A stretch of DNA of 64,000 bases from CAIVVT01 sp963757265 (lineage in GTDB: Bacteria > Acidobacteriota > Terriglobia > Bryobacterales > Bryobacteraceae): positions 470,457-534,456 of the forward strand of contig CAVWRA010000011.1 in the NCBI GenBank assembly GCA_963757265.1. The letters run 5' to 3'. The translations under genes and the position numbers were made by a program. Below are positions 16,298-24,462 of this stretch, in pieces. Numbering within the stretch: position 1 is the first letter of the stretch; every line of letters starts with the position of its first letter. The notes beneath the pieces were generated by a model. That model ran no database searches. It was given only the letters and a program-made list of their open reading frames with translations, and was not told the DNA's origin.

Positions 16298-17170
16298 TCA
16301 TAGCACGATCTTGTTGAGCGGGTATTCGACAATGCCCTGCGCACCCGCCTCCTTCAGGCGCGGGATGATGTTGCGCACGGTGGCTTCATCGAGAATCGTG
16401 TTGACCGCGAGCCACTCGCCGTCGCTCAACGGCGAGATGGTCGGATTCTTCAGCGCCGGCAGCACGCCCAGCACCTTGGCGAGGTCGCTTTTGTTGCACG
16501 TTCAGCATCAGTCCGACCTTGCCGAGCGCGTTGATGGCGCCCTCGAGGAGCATTTTGATGTCCTCGATTTTGCGGCGCTTCCAAGGCGTCGTCCCACGAC
16601 GCTTTGTTGGCGATGAATTGGGTGTTGGACTCCATCACGGTGTCAATGATGCGCAGCTTGTTGGCGCGCAGCGACGAGCCGGTTTCGGTGACTTCGACGA
16701 TCGCGTCGGCCAGCACCGGCGGCTTGACCTCGGTCGCGCCCCAGGAGAACTCGACCTTGGCCGTGACGCCGAATTTCGCGAGATAGCGCTTGGTCGCGCC
16801 GACCAGCTCCGTGGCGATGATCTTGCCCTGGAGGTCCGTCACGCTGCGGAACGGCGAGGCTTCGGGCACGGCCAGCACCCAGCGCACCTTGCCGAAGCTC
16901 TGCTTGGCGTAGATCAGGTCGGCCACGGTTACGACGTGCGGCGTCGTTCTCGACCACCCAGTCGTAGCCGGTCAGGCCGGCGTCGAGAACGCCGTCCTCG
17001 ACGTAGCGCGCCATCTCCTGCGCGCGGATCAGCATGCACTCGATTTCGGGGTCGTCGACGGCGGGGAAGTAGCTGCGGCTCGAAACCTGGATGTTGAATC
17101 CGGCGCGGCGGAACAGATCGACCGTCGCGTTCTCGAGACTGCCCTTGGGAATGCCCAGCTTGAGTATCAT
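16298..17170 (-). pseudogene. hisG: ATP phosphoribosyltransferase (long form), interrupted by three single-base insertions
   Basis: HisG is the first, feedback-regulated enzyme of histidine synthesis. The N-terminus (MILKLGIPKGSLENATVDL, to GYDWVVENDA) starts at 17170, overlapping the hisI stop (ATGA). The frame then needs a one-base removal near 16938-16943 to continue as VVTVADLIYAKQSFG. It needs another near 16583 (restoring WKRRKIEDIKML), and a third near 16493 (restoring QKSDLAKVLGVLPALKNP). The C-terminal regulatory domain ends IVEYPLNKIVL at 16298. The three extra bases sum to one codon, so start and stop stay in register. The corrected length is ~289 residues, as in long-form HisG, which is inhibited by histidine. 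Confidence 0.85.
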
Positions 17171-17547
17171 TGCTTCCCTCCGTAGACGCTCTTCGGATCG
17201 AAGGTCCGCTCTTCTGTGACCTTCCACTCGCCGAGCTCGAGCGTGCGGAAGAAGCAGCTCGCGTAGCCTTCGTGACACACGCCCGGGCCGAGCGCCTCCA
17301 CTTGCAGCAGCAGGCAATCCTGGTCGCAATCGGTCTGGATGGACTTGACGGCGAGGCGATGGCCGGAGCTCTCGCCCTTCATCCACAGCTTGTCGCGGGA
17401 GCGCGAGTAGAAGACCGCGTAGCCGCTCTCCACCGTCTTCGTGAAGGCCTCGCCGTTCATGGAGCCGACCATCAGCACGCGGCCGCTACGCTGGTCCTGA
17501 ATCACGGCCGGAATCAACCCGCCGGTTTTTGCGAAATCGAGATCCAT
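17167..17547 (-). CDS. hisI: Phosphoribosyl-AMP cyclohydrolase
   Basis: A 126-residue protein matching the PRA-CH domain: LIPAVIQDQRSGRVLMVGSM, FYSRSRDKLWMKGESSG, the metal-binding IQTDCDQDCLLLQV, and a C-terminal CHEGYASCFFRT. It opens the purine ring of phosphoribosyl-AMP (third step). There is no fused HisE (phosphoribosyl-ATP pyrophosphatase) domain, and hisE is not in the window, so that function must be elsewhere. It is the first structural gene after the attenuator. Confidence 0.95.
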   Translation of the reverse strand: MDLDFAKTGGLIPAVIQDQRSGRVLMVGSMNGEAFTKTVESGYAVFYSRSRDKLWMKGESSGHRLAVKSIQTDCDQDCLLLQVEALGPGVCHEGYASCFFRTLELGEWKVTEERTFDPKSVYGGKQ

Positions 17548-17577
17548 CTCTGTAGGTTCCTCAAAAAGTTACGATGC

Positions 17578-17611
17578 AAACAAAACGGCCCGCTCCCTTT
17601 CGGGGCGGGCC
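17578..17611 (-). terminator. Intrinsic terminator (attenuator) of the his leader
   Basis: On the minus strand, GGCCCGCCCC (17611-17602) pairs with GGGAGCGGGCC (17597-17587) around a short GAAAG loop, with one G-U pair. It is followed at once by GTTTTGTTT (17586-17578). It lies between the His-rich leader ORF and hisI, where a transcription attenuator belongs. Confidence 0.85.
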
Positions 17612-17690
17612 GCTGCGCTTGAAGTCCTTCTGCTCTCGCTCAGGACACGGCTGGCCCGCCCATCCCATGATGGTGATGATGGCGGCCGGT
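17603..17690 (-). promoter_or_regulatory. his attenuator: antiterminator and pause stem
   Basis: RNA segment 2, GGGCGGGCC (17661-17653), starts six bases after the last His codon. It is perfectly complementary over nine bases to GGCCCGCCC (17611-17603), the 5' arm of the terminator, giving an antiterminator. Segment 1, GGCCGCC (17687-17681), just before and into the first His codon, can pair with segment 2 with one bulged G. A ribosome stalled on the His codons would cover segment 1 and free segment 2. A ribosome reaching the leader stop at 17640 would cover segment 2 and let the terminator form. The pairings are read from the sequence; the regulation is inferred. Confidence 0.8.
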
Positions 17691-17708
17691 GCTCAGAGCG
17701 ATCCGCAT
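17640..17708 (-). CDS. hisL: his operon leader peptide with five consecutive His codons
   Basis: A 22-residue ORF, MRIALSTGRHHHHHGMGGPA then VS, ending 92 bases before hisI. The five His codons occupy 17681-17667. Its position, size and codon run match the leader peptides that control his operons by attenuation in enterobacteria. No clear ribosome site precedes the ATG. A weak -35-like TTGCAT with a TAATCT or GCTAAT -10-like box just upstream suggests a very short or leaderless transcript. An in-frame extension to an upstream ATG at 17828 exists but looks less likely. Confidence 0.8.
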   Translation of the reverse strand: MRIALSTGRHHHHHGMGGPAVS

Positions 17709-17962
17709 GAAATTTAAGATTAGCACGAAGGGCGTGCCTGGATGCAAGCGCCCAGCCGGTTGGGCGCGGCTACTGTTCGATGACACGGACGGGCGATCGA
17801 CCAAGCGCCCGATAGCGCCACCTCTCAATCACAATCTCCAGAAAGGCGGGCTGGGACGTGTACGGTTAGGGCTTTACACGACCGAGTGGTCAAACGTTCC
17901 GCCGCCTTACGCTCAGTAATACGGTTTTGGGGCCGCTCTAAGCCGAATAGCGGCCCGGTCAG

Positions 17963-18697
17963 CTATGACGATTTGCTGGCCGACTCGGCTGATGACGTTT
18001 CGATGGCCGCAAGGGCATTCCGGAAGCTCTCATACCACGCCTGGACGCGCGCGGGCGACGTGATGAACCACTCGTTTCCAGGACTGTCGGGGACCTCCGC
18101 GCCGACTAGCCTAAGCGATGAGTGCAACGCGCTCTCAAGAGCTGCAGAATCCTCAACCCGAAGAACAAGCCCGACCGTTGGCAGACGCGAGAGGGCTGTT
18201 CTAATGCCCTGCCCCAGAATTCGCTGGCTCGCATCTCGGCTGCTCGTGCGACCAATCTTGCACTCCCAGACATCGCGACCTTCGAGTTCCGCTAGCCGAC
18301 GGTCGTTCGGATTGAAGTACAAATATACGCATTCGGACCCGGCCCCAATTTCCTTATCAGGCTGGATGATGGGATTAAGACCATCAATCACATCGTCAAC
18401 CGCTGTCGTGTCAGTCGCCTGTTCCTCCGGGATTGGTCCATCCAGCGAGGAGCCGGTCCAGCGCCACCATCCGTGCCCGGGCGAATCCACCGAACCATCG
18501 CGCTCGAGATCCTCTAGTGCCCGACGAATAGTGGGTGTGGGGTTAGTTTCGAGGGGGGCACCGCCACGCTCTAGATGCGATTTAACGACCCGCTCGACTA
18601 GATCACGGGTCTTCCACTGAGGTTGATCGCGGAACAACCCCTCAATGATCTGCCGGGCGACGGTCCTAACGAATGGTGATCCCGCCGACTCAGCCAC
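17963..18697 (-). CDS. GIY-YIG/T5orf172-type nuclease-like protein with N-terminal winged-helix-like region
   Basis: A 244-residue protein. Residues ~1-85 look like a helical DNA-binding or winged-helix region (IRRALEDLERDGSVDSPGHGWWRW). From ~125 it carries the T5orf172/GIY-YIG pattern: ECVYLYFNPNDRR, WECKIGRTSSRDASQRI, LESALHSSLRLVGAEV, and NEWFITS. These families include homing-type nucleases and nuclease-like domains of unclear role. The plus-strand frame over the same stretch has no domain and is rejected. The gene lies between the his leader and the repeat array; its biological target is unknown. Confidence 0.65.
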   Translation of the reverse strand: MAESAGSPFVRTVARQIIEGLFRDQPQWKTRDLVERVVKSHLERGGAPLETNPTPTIRRALEDLERDGSVDSPGHGWWRWTGSSLDGPIPEEQATDTTAVDDVIDGLNPIIQPDKEIGAGSECVYLYFNPNDRRLAELEGRDVWECKIGRTSSRDASQRILGQGIRTALSRLPTVGLVLRVEDSAALESALHSSLRLVGAEVPDSPGNEWFITSPARVQAWYESFRNALAAIETSSAESASKSS

Positions 18698-18820
18698 ATT
18701 TCATAGATATCACGCAATTGCCCCTGACGGCGCAGCACTCCTGCGATGCAGCTGACTGTGTTGTCGCCATCTCGTACGAGTGGCCGGGTCGGTGAACGGC
18801 GCTACGGGAAACTACTCCGG

Positions 18821-18900
18821 ATGAGCCGTTACCCCAACGCCTGCGCGAAGTCGGCGATGATGTCGTCGAGATCCTCGATGCCCACCGACACGCGCAGCAG
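18821..18900 (-). pseudogene. Remnant of a second trans-sulfuration enzyme gene (C-terminal end only)
   Basis: This stretch matches the last ~80 bp of the gene at 20181-21359, at roughly 90% identity, with 48 identical bases in a row (18838-18885). On the minus strand it still reads RVSVGIEDLDDIIADFAQAL and then has its own TAA. The sequence upstream (18901-19020) is unrelated, so only a tail remains. It may be the relic of a tandem paralogue or of a partial duplication. Confidence 0.75.
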
Positions 18901-19039
18901 CATCTGTACCGCCCGTTTCCACAGAATTCGTGAGCACCAGGTTTGGCTCGACGATGACCTGGAAGACTGCAAGCTGAATGCAGTTTTGGTCATCGATTTC
19001 CCAGCCACTGAGCCTTGATTATTGGGGAATGCCCGTCCG

Positions 19040-19160
19040 ATGGATTGACCCGCGCTTCACAAAGCCCGGAGGGCGCAAGAGATTAGCCCAGCGCGCGAGC
19101 GCTGGGGACCCATCGCGTTCAAACCAGCCCCGCAAGGGGCGTAAGAGACCGGTCGAAGCA
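19040..19160. repeat. Hairpin-rich intergenic repeat beside the 99-bp array
   Basis: It contains a perfect stem CCCAGCGC-gcga-GCGCTGGG (19087-19106). It also has two related words of the form AGCCC(n)GGGCGYAAGAGA, around 19061 and 19128. It has no coding signature and resembles dispersed palindromic intergenic elements. Confidence 0.5.
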
Positions 19161-19199
19161 CGGTGTGATGGACGACGGAGCCCCAAGAGCCCGCGGTAC

Positions 19200-20095
19200 C
19201 GCTCTTTCGCCCCGTTCCGGGGCTGACTGGAGTCGGCCCGGGTCCCATGGCTTACGCCATGGGCTATCTTCTTTCGGCCTACGGGCTCGCGATTTCGCAT
19301 GACTTGCGCCCCGTTCCGGGGCTGACTGGAGTCGGCCCGGGTCCCATGGCTTACGCCATGGGCTATCTTCTTTCGGCCTACGGGCTCGCGATTTCGCATG
19401 ACTTGCGCCCCGTTCCGGGGCTGACTGGAGTCGGCCCGGGTCCCATGGCTTACGCCATGGGCTATCTTCTTTCGCCCTACGGGCTCGCGATTTCGCATGA
19501 CTTGCGCCCCGTTCCGGGGCTGACTGGAGTCGGCCCGGGTCCCATGGCTTACGCCATGGGCTATCTTCTTTCGCCCTACGGGCTCGCGATTTCGCATGAC
19601 TTGCGCCCCGTTCCGGGGCTGACTGGAGTCGGCCCGGGTCCCATGGCTTACGCCATGGGCTATCTTCTTTCGCCTACGGGCTCGCGATTTCGCATGACTT
19701 GCGCCCCGTTCCGGGGCTGAATGGATTCGGCGCGGGTCCCATGGCTTACGCCATGGGCTATCTTCTTTCGCCCTGCGGGCTCGCGATTTCGCATGACTTG
19801 CGCCTCGTTCCGGGGCTGCACCGCGGCTCTGCCCGGGTCCCAACGGCTTGCGCCATGGGCTATCTTCTTTCGCCCTACGGGCTCGCGATTTCGCATGACT
19901 TGCGCCCCGTTCCGGGGCTGAATGGATTCGGCGCGGGTCCCATGGCTTACGCCATGGGCTATCTTCTTTCGCCCTGCGGGCTCGCGATTTCGCATGACGT
20001 GGGCTGCTTTCCGGGGCTGCTCCGCGGCTCTACCCGTTCCCCAACGGCTTGCGCCGTGGGCTATTCTCATTCGCCCTCCGGGCTAACACTTTTTC
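19200..20095. repeat. Tandem array of about nine 99-bp palindromic repeats
   Basis: The word CGCCCCGTTCCGGGGCTG recurs at 19208, 19307, 19406, 19505, 19604, 19702, (variant) 19801, 19903 and (variant) ~20002. This gives periods of 99, 99, 99, 99, 98, 99, 102 and 99. The first five units are nearly identical; later ones diverge. Each unit holds several hairpins: CCCCG-ttc-CGGGG, the perfect CCCATGGCttacGCCATGGG, and GCCC-tac-GGGC. Because 99 is a multiple of three, both strands stay open in places and simulate 33-residue protein repeats. These frames have no start context or domain. The array lies downstream of the trans-sulfuration gene, so its transcript would read into it. Confidence 0.9.
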
Positions 20096-20180
20096 TCCCG
20101 CAATTGCCTGGACTCCGGGCTAACACGCCGCCGGTTCCGGACGGTAGACGCGGTTTCCGGAAACTGTTTCCGATGAGCTG

Positions 20181-21359
20181 CTACACCAGCGCCTGCGCGA
20201 AGTCGGCGATGATGTCGTCGAGATCCTCGATGCCCACTGAGATGCGCAGCAGGGACTCCGTGACGCCCATCTCGGATTTCATTGGCTGAGGCACCTCGCG
20301 ATGCGAGGAGATCCAGGGGTAGAGCACCATGGTGTGGACGTCGCCGAGCGAAGACGCGTTGACCGCCAGCTTCAGCCGTCTCACCAGCGCGAAGATCTCC
20401 GGCTTGCCGGCGCCCGAGAGTTCGAAACTCACCATCGCGCCGTACAGCCCAGCAGGCAGCAGACGCTCGATTACGCGTGCGTCGGGATGCGCCGGGTCGT
20501 CGCAGTAGTAGACCTTGGAAACCGCCGGATGGCGGCGCAGCCAGGCGGCGAAGGCTTGCGCGTTGGCGCAGTGGCGCTCCATGCGCAGCGGGAATGTTTT
20601 TGCGCCGCGCATGGCGAGGTAGCTCTCGAAGGGGCCGAGCACGGGGCCGTAGATGCGCGACATGCGGCGCATCGTTTCGTAGTGCTCCTCGTCGCTCACC
20701 ACCAGCCCGCCGAGCACGTCGCCGTGACCCGAAAGGAACTTGGTCAGGCTGTGGATGGACATATGCGCGCCGTGGTCCAGCGGGCGGATGAGCAGCGGCG
20801 TGGCGAAGGTGTTATCCACGAGCAGTGCCGCGTTGACGCGGCGGCAGCGCGTCGCGAGGGCGTCGATGTCGGCGACGCGCAGCACGGGATTGGAGATGGA
20901 CTCAACCACGACTGCGCCCGGCGCTTCTTCCGCGATCGCCGCGTCCAGCGCCGCCAAGTCGTTCGTATCGACATAGCGCACGCGCAGACCGAAGGGCTCC
21001 ATGACGTTGCTGAGCAGCTTGATGGTGGCGCCGTAGATGTCGCGGGCGCAGATGACGCTTTTCGGACGGTTCAGCAGGACCGAGGTCAGCGCGATCTGCA
21101 ACGCCGACATGCCCGAGGCTGTGGCGAGCGAGCCGAAACCGTTTTCGAACGCGGTCATCTGCTCTTCCAGGGCGACGTTGGTGGGGTTCATGTAGCGCTG
21201 GTAGGCGTAGCCGCGCTCGTCGCCGCCGAAGATGCGGTCCTGCTCCTCGAGGCCGTCGGTGACGAAGCTGGCGGCCGTGTAGATGGGCGTCGAAACGCCG
21301 ATTTGCGGCGGAGCCGGCTTGCGGTCGCCGGCATGAATGGCTTGGGTATGAATCTTCAC
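20181..21359 (-). CDS. Trans-sulfuration PLP enzyme (cystathionine gamma-synthase / methionine gamma-lyase family)
   Basis: A 392-residue Cys/Met-metabolism PLP enzyme. Landmarks are QAIHAGDRKPAPPQIGVSTP, YAYQRYMNPTNVALEEQM, ATASGMSALQIAL, the cofactor region LLVDNTFATPLLIRPLDHGA, and the PLP lysine in SIHSLTKFLSGHGDVLGG (~residue 205). The C-terminal LLRISVGIED is typical. Family members make cystathionine, or cleave or sulfhydrylate activated homoserine. Sequence alone does not separate cystathionine synthase or lyase, O-acetylhomoserine sulfhydrylase and methionine gamma-lyase. A copy of its 3' end sits beyond the repeat array. Confidence 0.88.
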   Translation of the reverse strand: MKIHTQAIHAGDRKPAPPQIGVSTPIYTAASFVTDGLEEQDRIFGGDERGYAYQRYMNPTNVALEEQMTAFENGFGSLATASGMSALQIALTSVLLNRPKSVICARDIYGATIKLLSNVMEPFGLRVRYVDTNDLAALDAAIAEEAPGAVVVESISNPVLRVADIDALATRCRRVNAALLVDNTFATPLLIRPLDHGAHMSIHSLTKFLSGHGDVLGGLVVSDEEHYETMRRMSRIYGPVLGPFESYLAMRGAKTFPLRMERHCANAQAFAAWLRRHPAVSKVYYCDDPAHPDARVIERLLPAGLYGAMVSFELSGAGKPEIFALVRRLKLAVNASSLGDVHTMVLYPWISSHREVPQPMKSEMGVTESLLRISVGIEDLDDIIADFAQALV

Positions 21360-21389
21360 TGCGTCTCTCCGGGGGATATTTGACGGACG

Positions 21390-22790
21390 CTACTTGCGCT
21401 TCCAGCGGGTGAGGTCGCGCGTGTCTTCCAGAATGATGCCCTGTTCGAGCAGCTCGTTGCGAATGGAATCGGCGAGGGCGAAATTGCGGGCCTTCTTGGC
21501 GCGGTTGCGTTCGGCGACGCGCTCGTCGATCTGCGCATCGCTGAGGCCGCCGGGCGCGGCGGTGGGTTCGAGAACCGCGAAAATCGCGTCGAAGCGGTGT
21601 AGCACGTCGAGGGCCGCGTCGCGGTTGGAGGCGCGGAATTGGCCCGCGTCCATGGCCGTGTTGGCGTCGCGGACGAATTCGAAGACCGCGGCCAACGCAT
21701 CAGCCGTGTTGAGGTCGTCGTCGAGGCCTGCATCGAAAGCAGCTATGGCCCGGAACGTGCGCTCGTCCAAGGCTGGATTCCGGCCTTCGCCAAATCTTTC
21801 GTTGCGCAGACGCCACTCGAAGCTGCGGAGGCGCTCGATGGCGGCTCGCGCTGCGTCGAGGCCCTCGAAGGTGAAGTTCAATTGCTTGCGATAGGGCGTC
21901 GCGGTGAGCAGAAAGCGGACCGCCTCGGGCGAGTAGCCACGGTCGAGGATGTCGCGCAGGGTGTAGAAATTGCCGAGCGACTTCGCCATTTTTTTGCCTT
22001 CGACCATGAGGTGTTCGGCGTGCAGCCAGAAGCGCACGAACGGCTTGCCGGTGAGCGACTCCGACTGTGCGATCTCGTTTTCGTGATGCGGAAAGATCAG
22101 GTCGACGCCGCCGGAGTGAATGTCCAGCGTGTCGCCGAGGTATTTCATGGCCATCACGGAGCACTCGATGTGCCAGCCCGGGCGGCCCTCGCCCATGGGG
22201 GCTTCCCAGGCCGGCTCGCCGGGTTTGCGGCCCTTCCACAGGACAAAGTCGCGGGCATCGTCCTTGTCGTATTCGTCAACCTCGACACGTGCGCCGGCGA
22301 CGTTGCCGCCGAAGTTGGTGTGGCTGAGTTTGCCGTACTGGGGAAAGGTTGCGATACGGAAGTAGGTGGAGCCTTCGGTCGAGTAGGTGTGGCCGGTGGC
22401 GGCCAGTTTTGAAATCGCCGCGACCATGTCGGGGATGTGCGCGGTGGCGTAGACCAGGCGTTCGGGCGTTTCGATGCGCAGCGCCGCCGCGTCCTGAAAA
22501 AAGGCGTCGCTGTAAGGCCGCGTGTACTCCTGGATGGAGACGCCGCGCTCGATGGCGCTGCGGATGATTTTGTCCTCCACGTCGGTGACGTTCATGACGT
22601 GGTCCAGCGCGTAACCGCGCGCGCGGAGCGTGCGGCGCAGGATGTCCTGGAAGGCGAAGGTGCGGAAATTGCCGATGTGAACGAAGGAGTAAACGGTGGG
22701 GCCGCAGGTGTACATGCGGACCGTCTTGCCGTCGGCGGGAACGAACTCCTCGAGCCGCTGCGTGAGCGTGTTGTGGAAGCGCAATGCCAT
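21390..22790 (-). CDS. cysS: Cysteinyl-tRNA synthetase
   Basis: 466 residues from the ATG at 22790 (MALRFHNTLTQRLEEFVP). An upstream extension to 22919 would cross the tgt promoter region and lacks similarity. It is a class I synthetase with MYTCGPTVYSFVHIGNFRTF (zinc Cys and HIGH-like HIGN) and WHIECSVMAMKYLG plus HHENEIAQ (further zinc ligands). The KMSKS loop appears as KKMAKSLGNF. It charges tRNA(Cys). It is divergent from tgt with 38 bases between starts, and lies next to a sulfur amino-acid gene. Confidence 0.97.
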   Translation of the reverse strand: MALRFHNTLTQRLEEFVPADGKTVRMYTCGPTVYSFVHIGNFRTFAFQDILRRTLRARGYALDHVMNVTDVEDKIIRSAIERGVSIQEYTRPYSDAFFQDAAALRIETPERLVYATAHIPDMVAAISKLAATGHTYSTEGSTYFRIATFPQYGKLSHTNFGGNVAGARVEVDEYDKDDARDFVLWKGRKPGEPAWEAPMGEGRPGWHIECSVMAMKYLGDTLDIHSGGVDLIFPHHENEIAQSESLTGKPFVRFWLHAEHLMVEGKKMAKSLGNFYTLRDILDRGYSPEAVRFLLTATPYRKQLNFTFEGLDAARAAIERLRSFEWRLRNERFGEGRNPALDERTFRAIAAFDAGLDDDLNTADALAAVFEFVRDANTAMDAGQFRASNRDAALDVLHRFDAIFAVLEPTAAPGGLSDAQIDERVAERNRAKKARNFALADSIRNELLEQGIILEDTRDLTRWKRK

Positions 22791-22806
22791 GATCCGAGAG
22801 AGAACC

Positions 22807-22826
22807 GTTAAACTAAGCAGTTTACA
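22807..22826. promoter_or_regulatory. Near-palindrome between divergent cysS and tgt
   Basis: GTTAAACT and AGTTTAC form an almost perfect inverted repeat with an AAGC-type centre. It occupies most of the 38 bases between the two start codons. Both genes need a promoter here, so the AT-rich palindrome is likely part of the promoter or an operator. There is no T-run to make it a terminator. Confidence 0.4.
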
Positions 22827-22828
22827 CT

Positions 22829-23966
22829 TTGCGCTCCGTCGAGTTCGAATTACAGGCCGTTTGCCCAGTGACCGGGGCCCGCGCCGGCGTGCTGAAGACC
22901 GTGCACGGCGACGTTCCAACCCCCGTATTCATGCCGGTGGGAACGCAGGCGACGGTCAAGGCCGTGGCGCAGCGCGACCTGATGGATGAACTGGACGCGC
23001 GGATGATCCTGGCCAACACGTACCACCTGTTTCTGCGTCCGGGCCACGAGGTGATCGAGCGGCTGGGCGGGCTGCATGGATTCATGAGCTGGCCGCGCGC
23101 GATCCTAACCGACTCGGGCGGCTTCCAGGTGTGGAGCCTGAGCCAGTTGCGAAAAGTGAAAGAAGAAGGCGTCCAATTCCAATCGCACCTGGACGGCGAT
23201 CGCCATCTGTTCACCCCCGAGTCGGTGGTGGACGTGCAACTGGCGTTCAACAGCGACATCCTGATGATGCTCGATGAGTGCACCGAATACCCGGCGACGC
23301 GGGAACAGGCGCGCCAGTCGATGGAACTGACGCTTGGGTGGGCCCGGCGCGGCTACGCGCATTACCTGGAGCGGATGCAAATCGCGGCCGCCGGGCAATG
23401 CCCTGTTTCCGATCGTGCAAGGCTCGATGTTTGCCGACCTGCGGCAGGAGTGCGCGCGCGAGCTGGCCGGGCTGGACGCGGACGGCTACGCCATCGGCGG
23501 CCTGAGCGTGGGCGAGCCGCGCCTGCTGAGCCTGGAGATGACCGAGGCCACCGCGCCGCTGCTGCCGGCGGACCGCCCGCGCTACATGATGGGCGTCGGA
23601 ACGCCCGAGGAACTGCCCGAATACGTGGCCCGCGGCGTGGACATGATGGATTGCGTGATGCCCTCGCGCAACGCGCGCAACGGGTGCCTGTTCACGAGCC
23701 GCGGCAAGCTGCTGATCAAGCAGGCGCGGTTCCGCGACGATGCCCGTCCGGTGGATGAGAGCTGCGGCTGCTCCACCTGCCGCACCTACTCGCGGGCCTA
23801 TCTGCGGCACCTTTACACGAGCGGGGAGATCCTATTCAGCACCCTGGCGACGGTGCACAACCTGTGGCATTACCTTGACATCATGCGCCGGATGCGACAG
23901 GCTATTCTATTTGGGACTTTCCCCGAGTTCCTGAAGACGGCGCGCTCGCTACCGGCTGAGGCCTGA
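22829..23966 (+). pseudogene. tgt: Queuine tRNA-ribosyltransferase, interrupted by one single-base insertion
   Basis: Tgt exchanges G34 for preQ1 in GUN-anticodon tRNAs. The first part (TTG start, VCPVTGARAGVLKTVHG, LANTYHLFLRPGHEVIE, LTDSGGFQVWSLS, LMMLDECTEYP) and the second part (ALFPIVQGSMFADLR, DGYAIGGLSVGEP, MGVGTPEELPEYVARGVDMM, and the zinc site CGCSTCRTYSRAYLRHL) are in different frames. One extra G in the run at 23393-23395 explains this. Without it the protein is ~378 residues, the normal size, and all catalytic and zinc residues are intact. It heads the conserved tgt-yajC-secD-secF cluster. A sequence error is the simplest explanation. Confidence 0.88.
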
Positions 23967-24061
23967 GACTTCTGAATGGGCTTTCCGAATCCCCCACAAG
24001 AGGCTGCAGGGTAGATGCGGGCGTAATCCGGCGGATCGGCTCGGGAAGCCCGATTTAAGCT

Positions 24062-24373
24062 ATGAGCCTCATCCTTTTGCAAGCCACTGCAGCGTCCAAC
24101 CCGCTGCTCCAATTCGGTCCGATCCTGCTGATCTTCGCGATCTTTTACTTCCTGCTGTTCATGCCGATGCAGCGGCAGAAGAAGAAGCAGCAGCAGATGC
24201 TGGCCGGGCTCAAGACGGGCGACATCGTGCTCACTAACGGTGGCATCATGGGAACGATCGTGGTGATCAACGACGATGACACGATCGTGGTGCGGGTCAA
24301 GCCCGACGGGGTAAAGCTGCAGATGGCGCGGGGCTCGGTGGCCAGCATGGTGAACCCCGAGGCCAAGTCCTGA
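24062..24373 (+). CDS. yajC: Sec translocon accessory protein YajC
   Basis: A 103-residue single-pass membrane protein. The TM segment FGPILLIFAIFYFLLFMPMQ is followed by the family motif RQKKKQQQMLAGLKTGDIVLTNGGIMGTI and a small beta-rich cytoplasmic domain. YajC associates with SecDF-YidC. Its place between tgt and secD is the common conserved order. Confidence 0.95.
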   Translation: MSLILLQATAASNPLLQFGPILLIFAIFYFLLFMPMQRQKKKQQQMLAGLKTGDIVLTNGGIMGTIVVINDDDTIVVRVKPDGVKLQMARGSVASMVNPEAKS

Positions 24374-24462
24374 TCCGGGCTGGCGGCGAGCGAAGAACCG
24401 GCGTCGGAGCAGGAATCAGAAACAGGAACTCGAGAAGCGGAATTCAGGAATAAGGACTCGCG

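Noticed and set aside
17886..18620. Plus-strand open frame (244 codons) opposite the GIY-YIG-like gene
   Set aside because: The minus strand carries the T5orf172-like motif; the plus frame has no family features.
19019..20289. 33-residue repeat proteins on both strands of the tandem array
   Set aside because: The repeat period is a multiple of three and lacks stops by chance, so both strands look coding. The hairpin structure and lack of start context argue for non-coding DNA.
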